The translations under genes and the position numbers were made by a program. A stretch of DNA of 37,740 nt from Bacteroidales bacterium UBA4772 (GTDB lineage Bacteria; Bacteroidota; Bacteroidia; Bacteroidales; VadinHA17): assembly GCA_002403305.1 (NCBI GenBank), contig DHHM01000019.1, positions 844 to 38,583 of the forward strand, read 5' to 3'. The notes under the pieces were generated by a model. The model saw only the letters and a list, made by a program, of their open reading frames with translations. It had not been told where the DNA came from and did not search any database. Below, piece by piece: positions 31,579-37,740 of the stretch; the first letter of the stretch is position 1, and the number at the start of each line of letters is the position of its first letter.

Positions 31579-32028
31579 ATGTGCAAGATGGTCTACGAAC
31601 AACTCAAGCTTGAAAACCAGTTATGTTTCCCGGTCTATGCGGCATCACGGCTGATAACCCGTGAGTACCAGCCTTTTCTCGATAAGCTGGGGATAACATA
31701 TCCGCAATACCTGGTGCTGATGATACTGTGGCAGGAGGATGGCATGCCGGTGAACGACATAGCGAAGAAGCTGATACTCAACACCAACACTATCACTCCG
31801 CTGCTTAAGAGGATGGAGCAGCAGGGTATCATAAGGCGCAGGCGCTCGGGGAAGGATGAGAGGAAGGTCATTATTCATCTGACCAAAAAAGGAATGCAAC
31901 TGCAGGAGGAGGCATCCTTGATACCTGAACAGCTTGCCGGCCGGCTGGCAGAAGGAGACCTGAAGGTTGATGACCTGATCAGGCTGAAGGAGACCCTCGA
32001 GTCGATGATCAGATACCTGTCGAAATAG
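31579..32028 (+). CDS. ohrR: OhrR-type MarR-family organic peroxide sensor/repressor
   Basis: A 149-aa winged-helix repressor. The N-terminal KLENQLCFPVYAASRLITRE holds the redox cysteine (C16), matching the single reactive Cys near residue 15 of Bacillus OhrR, with the Tyr partners of the peroxide pocket (Y20; YPQY at about 41-44). The DNA-binding part has GMPVNDIAKKLILNTNTITPLLKRMEQQGII and the wing RRRRSGKDERKVIIHLT. One peroxide-sensing Cys near the N-terminus and no second conserved Cys suggests the one-Cys mechanism. It probably binds the two ATCGC-N2-GCGAT sites at gpx and at its own promoter. Start at 31579, with M4 as alternative. Confidence 0.88.
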   Translation: MCKMVYEQLKLENQLCFPVYAASRLITREYQPFLDKLGITYPQYLVLMILWQEDGMPVNDIAKKLILNTNTITPLLKRMEQQGIIRRRRSGKDERKVIIHLTKKGMQLQEEASLIPEQLAGRLAEGDLKVDDLIRLKETLESMIRYLSK

Positions 32029-32300
32029 AGCCCTCTGCTCTGCTCCGGGGTTTTGCAAAGAGGAATTCCAGTGGAATGTGAAGCCTTTTGTTCCACGCTT
32101 TCCCGCTGTGGTATTCGCCTGGAAAATAGCGGGTCATCCAGTTCGTCTCATCATAACCCCGGGAGCGCATCAGGCTGTCGACTCTCCGCTGTATTGTCGG
32201 GTACATTGCATCAAGCGTCTGGTCGCCGCAGTCGAAGTAGATCCTGTGCCCCTCTTCAGGCTCCGGCAGGCGCCGGCTGAGATAGTCCAGGTATGCATGT
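32009..32300 (-). pseudogene. C-terminal fragment of a D-type esterase (PF00756-like)
   Basis: The minus-strand frame ending at 32009 reads EEGHRIYFDCGDQTLDAMYP then TIQRRVDSLMRSRGYDETNW and EYHSGKAWNKRLHIPLEFLFAK. This is the C-terminal part of an alpha/beta-hydrolase of the enterochelin/feruloyl esterase type, including the catalytic-His region (normally HSEKSW). Upstream of about 32300 no further homology or start is found, and the nucleophile elbow is absent. It overlaps the 3' end of ohrR by 20 bp. Confidence 0.7.
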
Positions 32301-32372
32301 CCGATAACTTTGGTAATACCCGATATCAGAATTCCGGGAACCGGAGCCGGGAGCAGAGCTAAAAAAAGATTG

Positions 32373-33362
32373 TCACGCTGGCTGAAGGCTTAGTGCAAGC
32401 CTCCCGGCAAGGTTGGCTATATCATCCTTCCTGGCGATCTGTGTGATCCACTCTGCCGGGATACCGTCATAGCCGTAGAGCAATCCTGCCAGCCCGCCAG
32501 TGACGGCAGCGGTGGTATCGGTGTCCCCGCCCAGGTTGACGGCACGGAGGACGGCCTCGCGATAGCTGCCGGTGGTGAGCAGGCACCAGACGGCTGCCTC
32601 GAGGGTATGAATTACATAACCGCTGCTGTGGATCTCCTCCTCCGGCAAGCGGGAGATGTCATGCTTCAGCAGACGGTCGAACACCACTATCTCGGGCGGA
32701 TCGATGAGCAGCGCCGACAGGTGGCCGGAGACGACTTTCTGCAGATCCCTGTAGATTTCAGACTTATCCCGGCCCTCAAGGATCTGCCTTGCAAACTCGA
32801 GGTAATAGAAGCAGGATATGACGGAGCGGATGTGCCCGTGAGTGACGGAAGAGACCTGCCTTGTCAACTCGAAGCGTTCGTTTACAGGTCTGTCGTACAT
32901 ATAGAAGAGCAGAGGCAGGATTCTCATGAGCGAGCCGTTGCCGTTTGAAGCCTCGTCGTCGCTCCCCGCCCTGTCTGCCTGCATGCCCCTGGCAAGCCGT
33001 TCGATGGCTGTCCTGGTGGTGTTTCCGACATCGAATACCTCACCATGGGCTGTCCAGAGACCCTCGTGATACCACCTCACGAAACTACGTCCGATGGCAT
33101 TGACATCAAATCCCTGTGTCAGTGCCTCGGCGAGGCAGAAGGTGAGGGAGCTGTCGTCCGACCAGGTGCCGGGAGGGAGGTCGTATGTGCCGAAGCCCGT
33201 CATGCCGGCTACAGGCTGGTGACTGATATCATCCCTGCTCTCAAACTCGACAGGGACGCCCAGCGCATCTCCGACGGTCACTCCGAAAAGTGCAGATTTT
33301 ACTGAATAAGCATAGTCATTTCCATGGCCGGCATATTCCGGTCTTAGTGTTCCTCCGTTCAT
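32373..33362 (-). CDS. Cytosolic ADP-ribosylglycohydrolase (DraG/ARH type)
   Basis: A 329-aa protein with no signal peptide. ALFGVTVGDALGVPVEF (24-40), GTWSDDSSLTFCLAE (65-79) with the first metal aspartates, NGNGSLMR (140-147), THGH (174-177) and LGGDTDTTAAVTGGLAG (277-293) with the second metal aspartates give a complete dinuclear-Mg ARH active site. These enzymes remove ADP-ribose from proteins or small molecules. It is compact compared with the exported ARH lipoprotein at 3025-4641 and lacks its C-terminal domain. No ADP-ribosyltransferase gene is visible nearby, so the target is open. It stands alone between two pseudogenes. Confidence 0.88.
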   Translation of the reverse strand: MNGGTLRPEYAGHGNDYAYSVKSALFGVTVGDALGVPVEFESRDDISHQPVAGMTGFGTYDLPPGTWSDDSSLTFCLAEALTQGFDVNAIGRSFVRWYHEGLWTAHGEVFDVGNTTRTAIERLARGMQADRAGSDDEASNGNGSLMRILPLLFYMYDRPVNERFELTRQVSSVTHGHIRSVISCFYYLEFARQILEGRDKSEIYRDLQKVVSGHLSALLIDPPEIVVFDRLLKHDISRLPEEEIHSSGYVIHTLEAAVWCLLTTGSYREAVLRAVNLGGDTDTTAAVTGGLAGLLYGYDGIPAEWITQIARKDDIANLAGRLALSLQPA

Positions 33363-33559
33363 CCAATCCTTATGTTCGTTCCCCCCTCTAAAGGGTTCCT
33401 CGTGAGTTAAATTAACGATTCAGGAAGGGGATTAGTATAAAAGGAGACCTGCGAAAGAAAGGATTAATCCGGGCAGAAGAGGGATGAACGGGCCGGATTA
33501 TCTCTTTTTCCGTCCGGGAAGGGCACAAAATAGTATCTTTATGCCATTGAAACAGTTAC

Positions 33560-33975
33560 ATGGACTTCTCAATCAAAGGACTTTTCTACCGCATTTTTAT
33601 CGATCCGCTGATCAACGGGCTTCGAAGGCGTGTTGCTTCGATGTTGCCGTCCCGACCCTGGTGATGCATCAGTTTGAGCCGGAGACGGCGGTAAAAGTAC
33701 TTGAGGAGATGCGTCGCCTGGCAAAAAGGATAATCATTGCCGACTATAACTGTCCCATGACTCCGGGACCGGCTGCATGGCTGGCATGGGGAATAGAGCG
33801 AGCGGCACGGGGTGACCATTACCGCAACTTCAGAAAGTACATGGCCCGGGGCGGACTGAGCAGGCTGGCAGAGGAAACCGGGCTGGCCATTGTGTCGCGT
33901 GAGAAGAGGGGAGAGGGTGTGTTCACTTTAACGCAGATGCTGTTAAGGGAAGATTTCCATAGGTTTCCACAATAA
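33560..33975 (+). pseudogene. SAM-dependent methyltransferase with internal deletion
   Basis: The family start MDFSIKGLFYRIFIDPLING begins at 33560 in one frame and is lost at about 33630. The family C-terminus appears in another frame: FDVAVPTLVMHQFEPETAVK, then EEMRRLAKRIIIADYNCPMT and RGDHYRNFRKYMARGGL. The region between, which in relatives holds the SAM-binding DxGCGTG motif and the acidic loop (around 90-100 residues), is missing. The junction lies at about 33625-33640 and shifts the frame, so neither part is functional. The longer open frame from 33484 is only the C-terminal part with an artificial start. Confidence 0.75.
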
Positions 33976-34076
33976 TCATCCGGATAGTGCGGTTACTTCA
34001 ATAGAATAACCCGATAACCGGGAGGGGAGAACTTTTGCAAATGATTTACATACCAAATAAAAATATCTTTACTGTC

Positions 34077-34688
34077 ATGAAAAGAAATGCTCTTTTTCTC
34101 GCCGGGCTGCTTGCCCTGGTAACCCTTTTTTCCTGCTCAAAGGATGAGGACCCCGTGAACTCCTTTAAATTTAACGGGGAGAACTACCTGATAAATGATC
34201 TCTATCTTCTTGAGGAGATCTTCGATAAGGGAACTGCCTCTGAAATGCATGTCTTCCAGTTTATGTTCGGCAACATAAGCAACGGTGACACTACCGTCCT
34301 TGCTGTCGCTTTGCTTGATGATGACGTCAACATTCTCGGTGGCAACTATCCGTCGCTGGGCTTTACCGAGGAGGCGCAGCGGAACGTCTATCCCTTTGGC
34401 CTGCTTTTCATCAGCGGAATCAGCCTGACGGGCGATACCTACTACCTGACCGGTGATGGCGGCAGCGTTGATGCAAAGGTCCTGTCGAACGGCCTCTACT
34501 CCGTTAAGATCAGCAATCTGAGTGTTGGAACCTACACATCAATCGGTGACAACACCTCTTACGAGGAGATAGGCACTGTCACGGGGTCATACGAGGGTGC
34601 AATCCATAAGGAAGTTGAGGTGTTAAGTTCAGGTAAAAGTTCGGTGGCGAGTGCCAGGCTCAACTCGGAACTGCAGAAGATAAAATAG
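34077..34688 (+). CDS. Hypothetical lipoprotein
   Basis: From ATG 34077 (MKRNALFLAGLLALVTLFSC) it is 203 aa with a clear signal peptide and lipobox FSC followed by SKDEDPV, the acidic +2 region that in Bacteroidetes can export lipoproteins to the surface. The mature part is beta-rich (SFKFNGENYLINDLYLL, DTTVLAVALLDDDVNILGG, GLYSVKISNLSVGTY) and resembles small beta-barrel/jelly-roll lipoproteins of unknown role. The upstream 14-codon extension is unlikely. No partner genes. Confidence 0.8.
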   Translation: MKRNALFLAGLLALVTLFSCSKDEDPVNSFKFNGENYLINDLYLLEEIFDKGTASEMHVFQFMFGNISNGDTTVLAVALLDDDVNILGGNYPSLGFTEEAQRNVYPFGLLFISGISLTGDTYYLTGDGGSVDAKVLSNGLYSVKISNLSVGTYTSIGDNTSYEEIGTVTGSYEGAIHKEVEVLSSGKSSVASARLNSELQKIK

Positions 34689-34814
34689 CACCTGATGCCA
34701 CTGAAGTGCTCTCTGTGTTCTCTTCAGGCCAGACGCCGGCCTTGATCACGGCATCGAAATTCAACTTCACGAGGAAGATCATCGGACCGTTAGCGGTACC
34801 ATGAACAGTAAACG

Positions 34815-35153
34815 TCAGAGCACCCTCGTTGAGGTGACCGGCTTTGGCGCTTTCACCACCATTATGCGTGCTACGGTCCCGGAGCTGTTGGAGAGGCAAT
34901 GGACGATATCCTTCGGACTCTCAACGAGCCTGTCGCTGCTGACCGTCACTGTCTCTTCGCCCACGCGCACGTCGACCCATCCCTCCAGGATGTAAAAGAA
35001 GACATCCACGGGGGTTATGTGAGGTTTGAGAGTCTCACCCGGGTTAAGGGTGATATGCATCACCTGCGCGTTGTCGTGATCATATAGTTTGCGCACATCA
35101 ACCCTGTGCGGCGTCTCGACAATACTCTGTTCTTTCCAGTCAACTATTTTCAT
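34815..35153 (-). CDS. Small single-domain cupin protein
   Basis: A 112-aa cytosolic protein with one cupin beta-barrel: LNPGETLKPHITPVDVFFYILEG (37-59) is cupin motif 1 with one His (H45), and SPKDIVHCLSN (79-89) is motif 2 with H85. Metal ligands appear reduced compared with classic cupins. It is located 6 nt after the thermonuclease stop on the same strand, so the two are co-transcribed. Function unknown; could bind a small molecule or metal. Confidence 0.8.
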   Translation of the reverse strand: MKIVDWKEQSIVETPHRVDVRKLYDHDNAQVMHITLNPGETLKPHITPVDVFFYILEGWVDVRVGEETVTVSSDRLVESPKDIVHCLSNSSGTVARIMVVKAPKPVTSTRVL

Positions 35154-35159
35154 TATTTC

Positions 35160-35717
35160 TTATTTTGCGGAAGGATCGCCCTTCCATAATCCCCTGTTTT
35201 GCCTTCGTGCCTTTGCTGCCAGTTCGGTGAATGTCTGCTGATGTTTCACGTTGGGCGGCACCGTCATCACCGTGGCATAACCGTTTCTCACCAGGTGGGC
35301 GTTGATGAAGGTGCCGTCTTCAAGATACGCATAGGCAAGAGTTCGGCCGTAGCGGTCGTGCCGCAATATGTCGTACTCGAGTCTGACCTTCTTATCTTCT
35401 AACAATCGTTGCAGGTAAATAGTTGACTCTGTGCCGAAAAAAGCCTTTGGCCTGGAGCCGGTGCTGCGCGGCTCGGGTGCATTGATGCCTATCAGTCTCA
35501 CCTTCATTCCCTTCACACTGCCATCGTCCACCCAAAAAGTGTCTCCGTCGACCACCCGGGATACGTCGTACCATATCTGGCCGGCGGTCCCGGTGCTGTT
35601 TTGGCGGACAGTCTCAGTGCGGTTACCTGTTTGCGACTCCGGTACGGCTGTCTGGGTTGAGGCTGAGACCGGAAGGAGCAGGTAGAGAGCCAAAAGTATT
35701 GTTCGAGATGAGAGCAT
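35160..35717 (-). CDS. Secreted staphylococcal-nuclease-like thermonuclease
   Basis: From ATG 35717 (MLSSRTILLALYLLLPVSAS) it is 185 aa with a signal peptide. The SNase OB-fold core starts at about 50: DVSRVVDGDTFWVDDGSVKG, then KVRLIGINAPEP (Ca2+ aspartates and catalytic Arg of VRLIGI), VRLEYDILRHDRYGR (catalytic Arg region), LAYAYLEDGTFINAHLVRNG. It cleaves DNA and RNA outside the cytoplasm, probably for nucleotide or phosphate scavenging. The 22-codon upstream extension in the frame lacks signal-peptide character. Followed after 6 nt by the cupin gene. Confidence 0.9.
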   Translation of the reverse strand: MLSSRTILLALYLLLPVSASTQTAVPESQTGNRTETVRQNSTGTAGQIWYDVSRVVDGDTFWVDDGSVKGMKVRLIGINAPEPRSTGSRPKAFFGTESTIYLQRLLEDKKVRLEYDILRHDRYGRTLAYAYLEDGTFINAHLVRNGYATVMTVPPNVKHQQTFTELAAKARRQNRGLWKGDPSAK

Positions 35718-35817
35718 GGTGGTTTTACTGATCCAACTGGTGAAAATAGGGAATAATTGCAAATTCTCAGACTGGACGGTCACCCAAAAAAGATGATTTT
35801 CCTATTTATCCTTTTTG

Positions 35818-35825
35818 TAAATTTG
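35818..35825 (+). promoter_or_regulatory. -7 box upstream of the lipoprotein gene
   Basis: TAAATTTG fits TAnnTTTG and lies 42 bp before the ATG at 35868. A TTTT run at 35797-35800 is the nearest -33 candidate (17-bp spacing, poor). Confidence 0.45.
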
Positions 35826-35867
35826 AAATATTTCTATAAAGTATTCGTTTTTTAAAAAATTACACAT

Positions 35868-36323
35868 ATGAAAAGACTGCTCTCTCCTCTCACGCTTACT
35901 GTAATTGTATTAATGACAGCTATTTTCACTGACTGTTCAGTATTGAAGGACGATCCATGTGACGACACTGCGATGCCGGAAATCAGTGCAGGCATAAAGG
36001 CAACTATCCATGTACTGGACAAGGACAGGAACCCGATTTCCAACCAGCAGGTAAATCTTCATCTTTATAAGAGACCCTGCGGTGCATCGGCCAAGGGAGA
36101 TTTTGATTTCAGCGGTCCGACCAATGCACTGGGCATCCTGGAGACCACCGTTGCCTATTATAAACTCAGGAACACGGATGATGAAGTGTGGGTTGACGCA
36201 TATGCTGTAAACCTCGGGAACGGCTCAGCAATGGCAAACTCGGAGTATGCAACTTACAAGTATGCTGACTTTATACCCGGCACTGTAAAAGAGGTTCATG
36301 TATATATCTACCGGGACTTTTAA
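35868..36323 (+). CDS. Hypothetical lipoprotein with an Ig/transthyretin-like domain
   Basis: A 151-aa protein with signal peptide and Cys at about 23 (FTDCS), so probably a lipoprotein. The mature part has one beta-sandwich: IKATIHVLDKDRNPISNQQV then NLHLYKR, TNALGILETTVAYYKLRNTD and VKEVHVYIYRDF, the pattern of carboxypeptidase-regulatory or bacterial Ig-like domains. Function unknown; a surface structural or binding role is a guess. Confidence 0.75.
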   Translation: MKRLLSPLTLTVIVLMTAIFTDCSVLKDDPCDDTAMPEISAGIKATIHVLDKDRNPISNQQVNLHLYKRPCGASAKGDFDFSGPTNALGILETTVAYYKLRNTDDEVWVDAYAVNLGNGSAMANSEYATYKYADFIPGTVKEVHVYIYRDF

Positions 36324-36431
36324 ATCTTGTTAAGCCTGCCTGCATGACAGGGCAGGGCATCCGGATAATCGTGACCGTCGTGACCGCCATGACTGGGGCA
36401 GAGTATCTGCGTGGCTGCCGCGGATCAGTCT

Positions 36432-36522
36432 TTACCAGGTGTAGCGGATGCCAAGAGCGGAGCCCCAGCCCAGGCCGTTGACATCACCCAGGGAATCCCA
36501 TATAGGCCGGGCAAATGTCCTC
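36432..36522 (-). pseudogene. Possible C-terminal tail of an outer-membrane beta-barrel protein
   Basis: The last codons of a minus-strand frame read DVNGLGWGSALGIRYTW before a stop. Alternating hydrophobic residues ending in an aromatic is typical for the final strand of an outer-membrane barrel. Upstream, the frame enters the epimerase gene and loses sense. Too short for a firm call. Confidence 0.25.
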
Positions 36523-37449
36523 CTATGCTTTATAAGCCTGGCAGGTGGCTTTGATGCCCTCCTCCCAGGGTGTGGCGCTGATGCCGAACTTGCGGGTGAA
36601 TTTTGAGGAGTCGAAGAAGTAGTCTCGGTCATACTGGTAGATCATCTCGCGCATCTCCTTCATGATAGGGATAAAGAGTCCGAGAGGCCCCAGCATGAAC
36701 TTCGGCAGGAGTGATATCTTCGGTTCAGCACCCATCTCCGAGGCGATCATGGTTATAATCTCCCTGCCTGTGACAGGGCGGCTCTCGGTGGGCAGATGCC
36801 ATACCTGCCCGTATGCATCGGGGGTGTTGCCCAGCAGGGCGGTGGCCTTAGCGGCATCAGGGGTGTAGGTGAATGAGTGTTTGATATCCGAACCGACGAA
36901 CCACATGGCCTTCTTGCCCTCACGGAGGTTCTTCATCACCATCTGGGTGATGAAGTTGTTGTTGTTATCAGGACCGTAGAAATCGGCCGACCGTGCTATA
37001 AGTGCCTGAATCCAGCCTTCTTCGACAGCCTTCAGCAGCATCTCCGAGATCCTTTTCCTCACCGCTCCCTTGCGGCTCGGGGGATTGATGGCGGTATCCT
37101 CGGTCATGTGAGATATCTGATCCCTGTCGTACATGTAGACGTTGTCAAAGAAGACCAGCTTAGCACCGTGCTTTGCACAGGCATCGATGGTACTCCTCAT
37201 CAGTGCCGGCCATTTCTCTTCCCACACCTTAGCCTTATATTCAAATCCCACAACAAGGTAGACCACCTCCGAACCTTTTACGGCCCTGTCTACAGCTCCG
37301 GGCTGTGTCAGGTCGGCGGCCATGAGCTCGTCGGTTTCGTTTATCCTCAGGGGTTTGCGACTCACCAGCCGCACCCTGTCGGTATATGACATGAGCTCCC
37401 TGGCAAGAAGCTTTCCTATTGTTCCGTTGGCGCCAAGAATTGTCTGCAT
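36523..37449 (-). CDS. NAD(P)-dependent epimerase/NmrA-like SDR protein
   Basis: From ATG 37449 (MQTILGANGTIGKLLARELM) it is 308 aa. The Rossmann nucleotide-binding motif GANGTIG is at residues 6-12, AADLTQPGAVDRAVKGSEVVYLVVG gives the second strand/turn, and KLVFFDNVYMYD is in the place of the active-site strand, but a canonical YxxxK is not evident. RSADFYGPDNNNNF, HSFTYTPDAAKATALLG and WHLPTESRPVTGREI match atypical extended SDRs (NAD-dependent epimerase/dehydratase family). The frame extends 45 codons upstream into the promoter region and that part is not protein-like. Substrate unknown. Confidence 0.85.
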   Translation of the reverse strand: MQTILGANGTIGKLLARELMSYTDRVRLVSRKPLRINETDELMAADLTQPGAVDRAVKGSEVVYLVVGFEYKAKVWEEKWPALMRSTIDACAKHGAKLVFFDNVYMYDRDQISHMTEDTAINPPSRKGAVRKRISEMLLKAVEEGWIQALIARSADFYGPDNNNNFITQMVMKNLREGKKAMWFVGSDIKHSFTYTPDAAKATALLGNTPDAYGQVWHLPTESRPVTGREIITMIASEMGAEPKISLLPKFMLGPLGLFIPIMKEMREMIYQYDRDYFFDSSKFTRKFGISATPWEEGIKATCQAYKA

Positions 37450-37487
37450 GATTTTCAGGTTTTTGTTGATGCAAATTTCATTGATGA

Positions 37488-37495
37488 CAAATTTA
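37488..37495 (-). promoter_or_regulatory. -7 box of the epimerase-like gene
   Basis: TAAATTTG on the minus strand (plus CAAATTTA) fits TAnnTTTG and lies 38 bp before the chosen start at 37449, which supports that start over the longer frame. The -33 region has only a weak TCTG. Confidence 0.5.
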
Positions 37496-37740
37496 AAGAG
37501 AAAATGTTTCTGGCAGACGACCTTTTTCTTACGGTGAACAGGCCGAATGCCGGAGTGACCAGGGGAGTCTAAGCGACGAAGCAACTGAGGTACAAACCGG
37601 GGGAGCCTGGCGGTGGCGGGGTGTAGAGGCGGGAGTGGCTTAAATAATAACTGCTGAAGAGCGTGAATGTGTGAGAAAAACTGCTGATATTGCAGAAGGC
37701 ATACTGAGGTTGCCTGCAGGCCGATGGCCGGGCTGCAGTT

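Noticed and set aside
3025..33362. ADP-ribosylation toxin/antitoxin or phage-defence system from the two ARH-family genes
   Set aside because: No ADP-ribosyltransferase (DarT, ART or similar) is encoded nearby; one ARH belongs to a sugar locus and the other stands alone.
34660..34899. 79-codon minus-strand frame downstream of the cupin gene
   Set aside because: The segment TFTVHGTANGPMIFLVKLNF looks protein-like but overlaps the cupin and the lipoprotein gene ends, has no start context and no recognised domain.
36340..36365. CCTGCC/GGCAGG hairpin after the lipoprotein gene as terminator
   Set aside because: Stem is only 6 bp and no T run follows; termination cannot be claimed.
1..37740. tRNA, rRNA or riboswitch genes
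   Set aside because: Scanned the intergenic regions by eye; no cloverleaf, rRNA core sequence or recognised riboswitch consensus was seen, though a covariance search would be more sensitive.

Overview
The window looks like a chromosome segment of an anaerobic or marine Bacteroidetes/Bacteroidales bacterium. The evidence is a SusC/SusD pair, several MK-rich lipoproteins with SSC-type lipoboxes, a FISUMP-domain lipoprotein, almost no Shine-Dalgarno sequences, and many promoters of the Bacteroidetes type (a -7 box TAnnTTTG, in some cases with a TTTG-like -33 box). No rRNA, tRNA or CRISPR array was seen.

Layout. (1) 1-1013: 3' part of an IS4/IS1634-superfamily transposase cut by the window edge, followed by a short promoter-hairpin-terminator unit (1103-1200) that could be a small RNA. 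(2) 1242-1764: an orphan antitoxin-like HTH protein with its own operator, but no toxin. (3) 1959-17315: an AT-richer polysaccharide-utilization locus (PUL), all on the minus strand. In transcription order it holds a LacI-type regulator, susC, susD, an intra-operon terminator, a GH28/GH49-like beta-helix enzyme, a sialate O-acetylesterase/CE20-type esterase, a GH55-like beta-helix enzyme, ribokinase, an exported ADP-ribosylglycohydrolase-family lipoprotein and a sugar/ureide-type permease. Palindromic LacI-type operators sit directly downstream of TAGCTTTG -7 boxes in front of both susC and lacI. A 65-bp direct repeat (about 85% identical, apparently a coding remnant) flanks the locus at 1777-1841 and 17509-17573. 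(4) 17561-21104: DDAH-type amidinohydrolase, an HTH/membrane protein, and a complete hipBA toxin-antitoxin pair. (5) 21281-22418: a graveyard of gene fragments. (6) 22505-28758: lipoprotein alpha/beta hydrolase, pabC/pabB divergent from pabA (4-aminobenzoate for folate), PIG-L deacetylase, a truncated NlpC/P60 lipoprotein, a FISUMP lipoprotein, and a Ca2+/Na+ antiporter. (7) 29087-37740: frameshifted fatty-acid desaturase, a glutathione peroxidase/OhrR pair sharing an identical operator, an esterase remnant, a cytosolic ADP-ribosylglycohydrolase, a methyltransferase with an internal deletion, two lipoproteins, thermonuclease plus cupin, and an NAD-dependent epimerase-like protein.

How it works together. 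The PUL would bind and import an oligosaccharide through SusCD. It would trim the glycan with two right-handed beta-helix hydrolases and a deacetylase. It then appears to finish with a ribose branch: a periplasmic/surface N- or O-ribosyl hydrolase, a permease and ribokinase. This pairing of polysaccharide enzymes with a ribose-scavenging triad is the most interesting system here. The second strong signal is regulatory: the palindrome ATCGC-N2-GCGAT lies exactly 14 nt upstream of the -7 box of both the peroxidase gene and the ohrR gene.

Between about 21 and 36.5 kb at least seven genes are broken or are fragments (beta-lactamase, HTH-membrane paralogue, TolB-like propeller, NlpC/P60, desaturase, esterase, methyltransferase), so this part is eroding while the PUL is intact. 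All family assignments are by reading motifs; no database search was possible.
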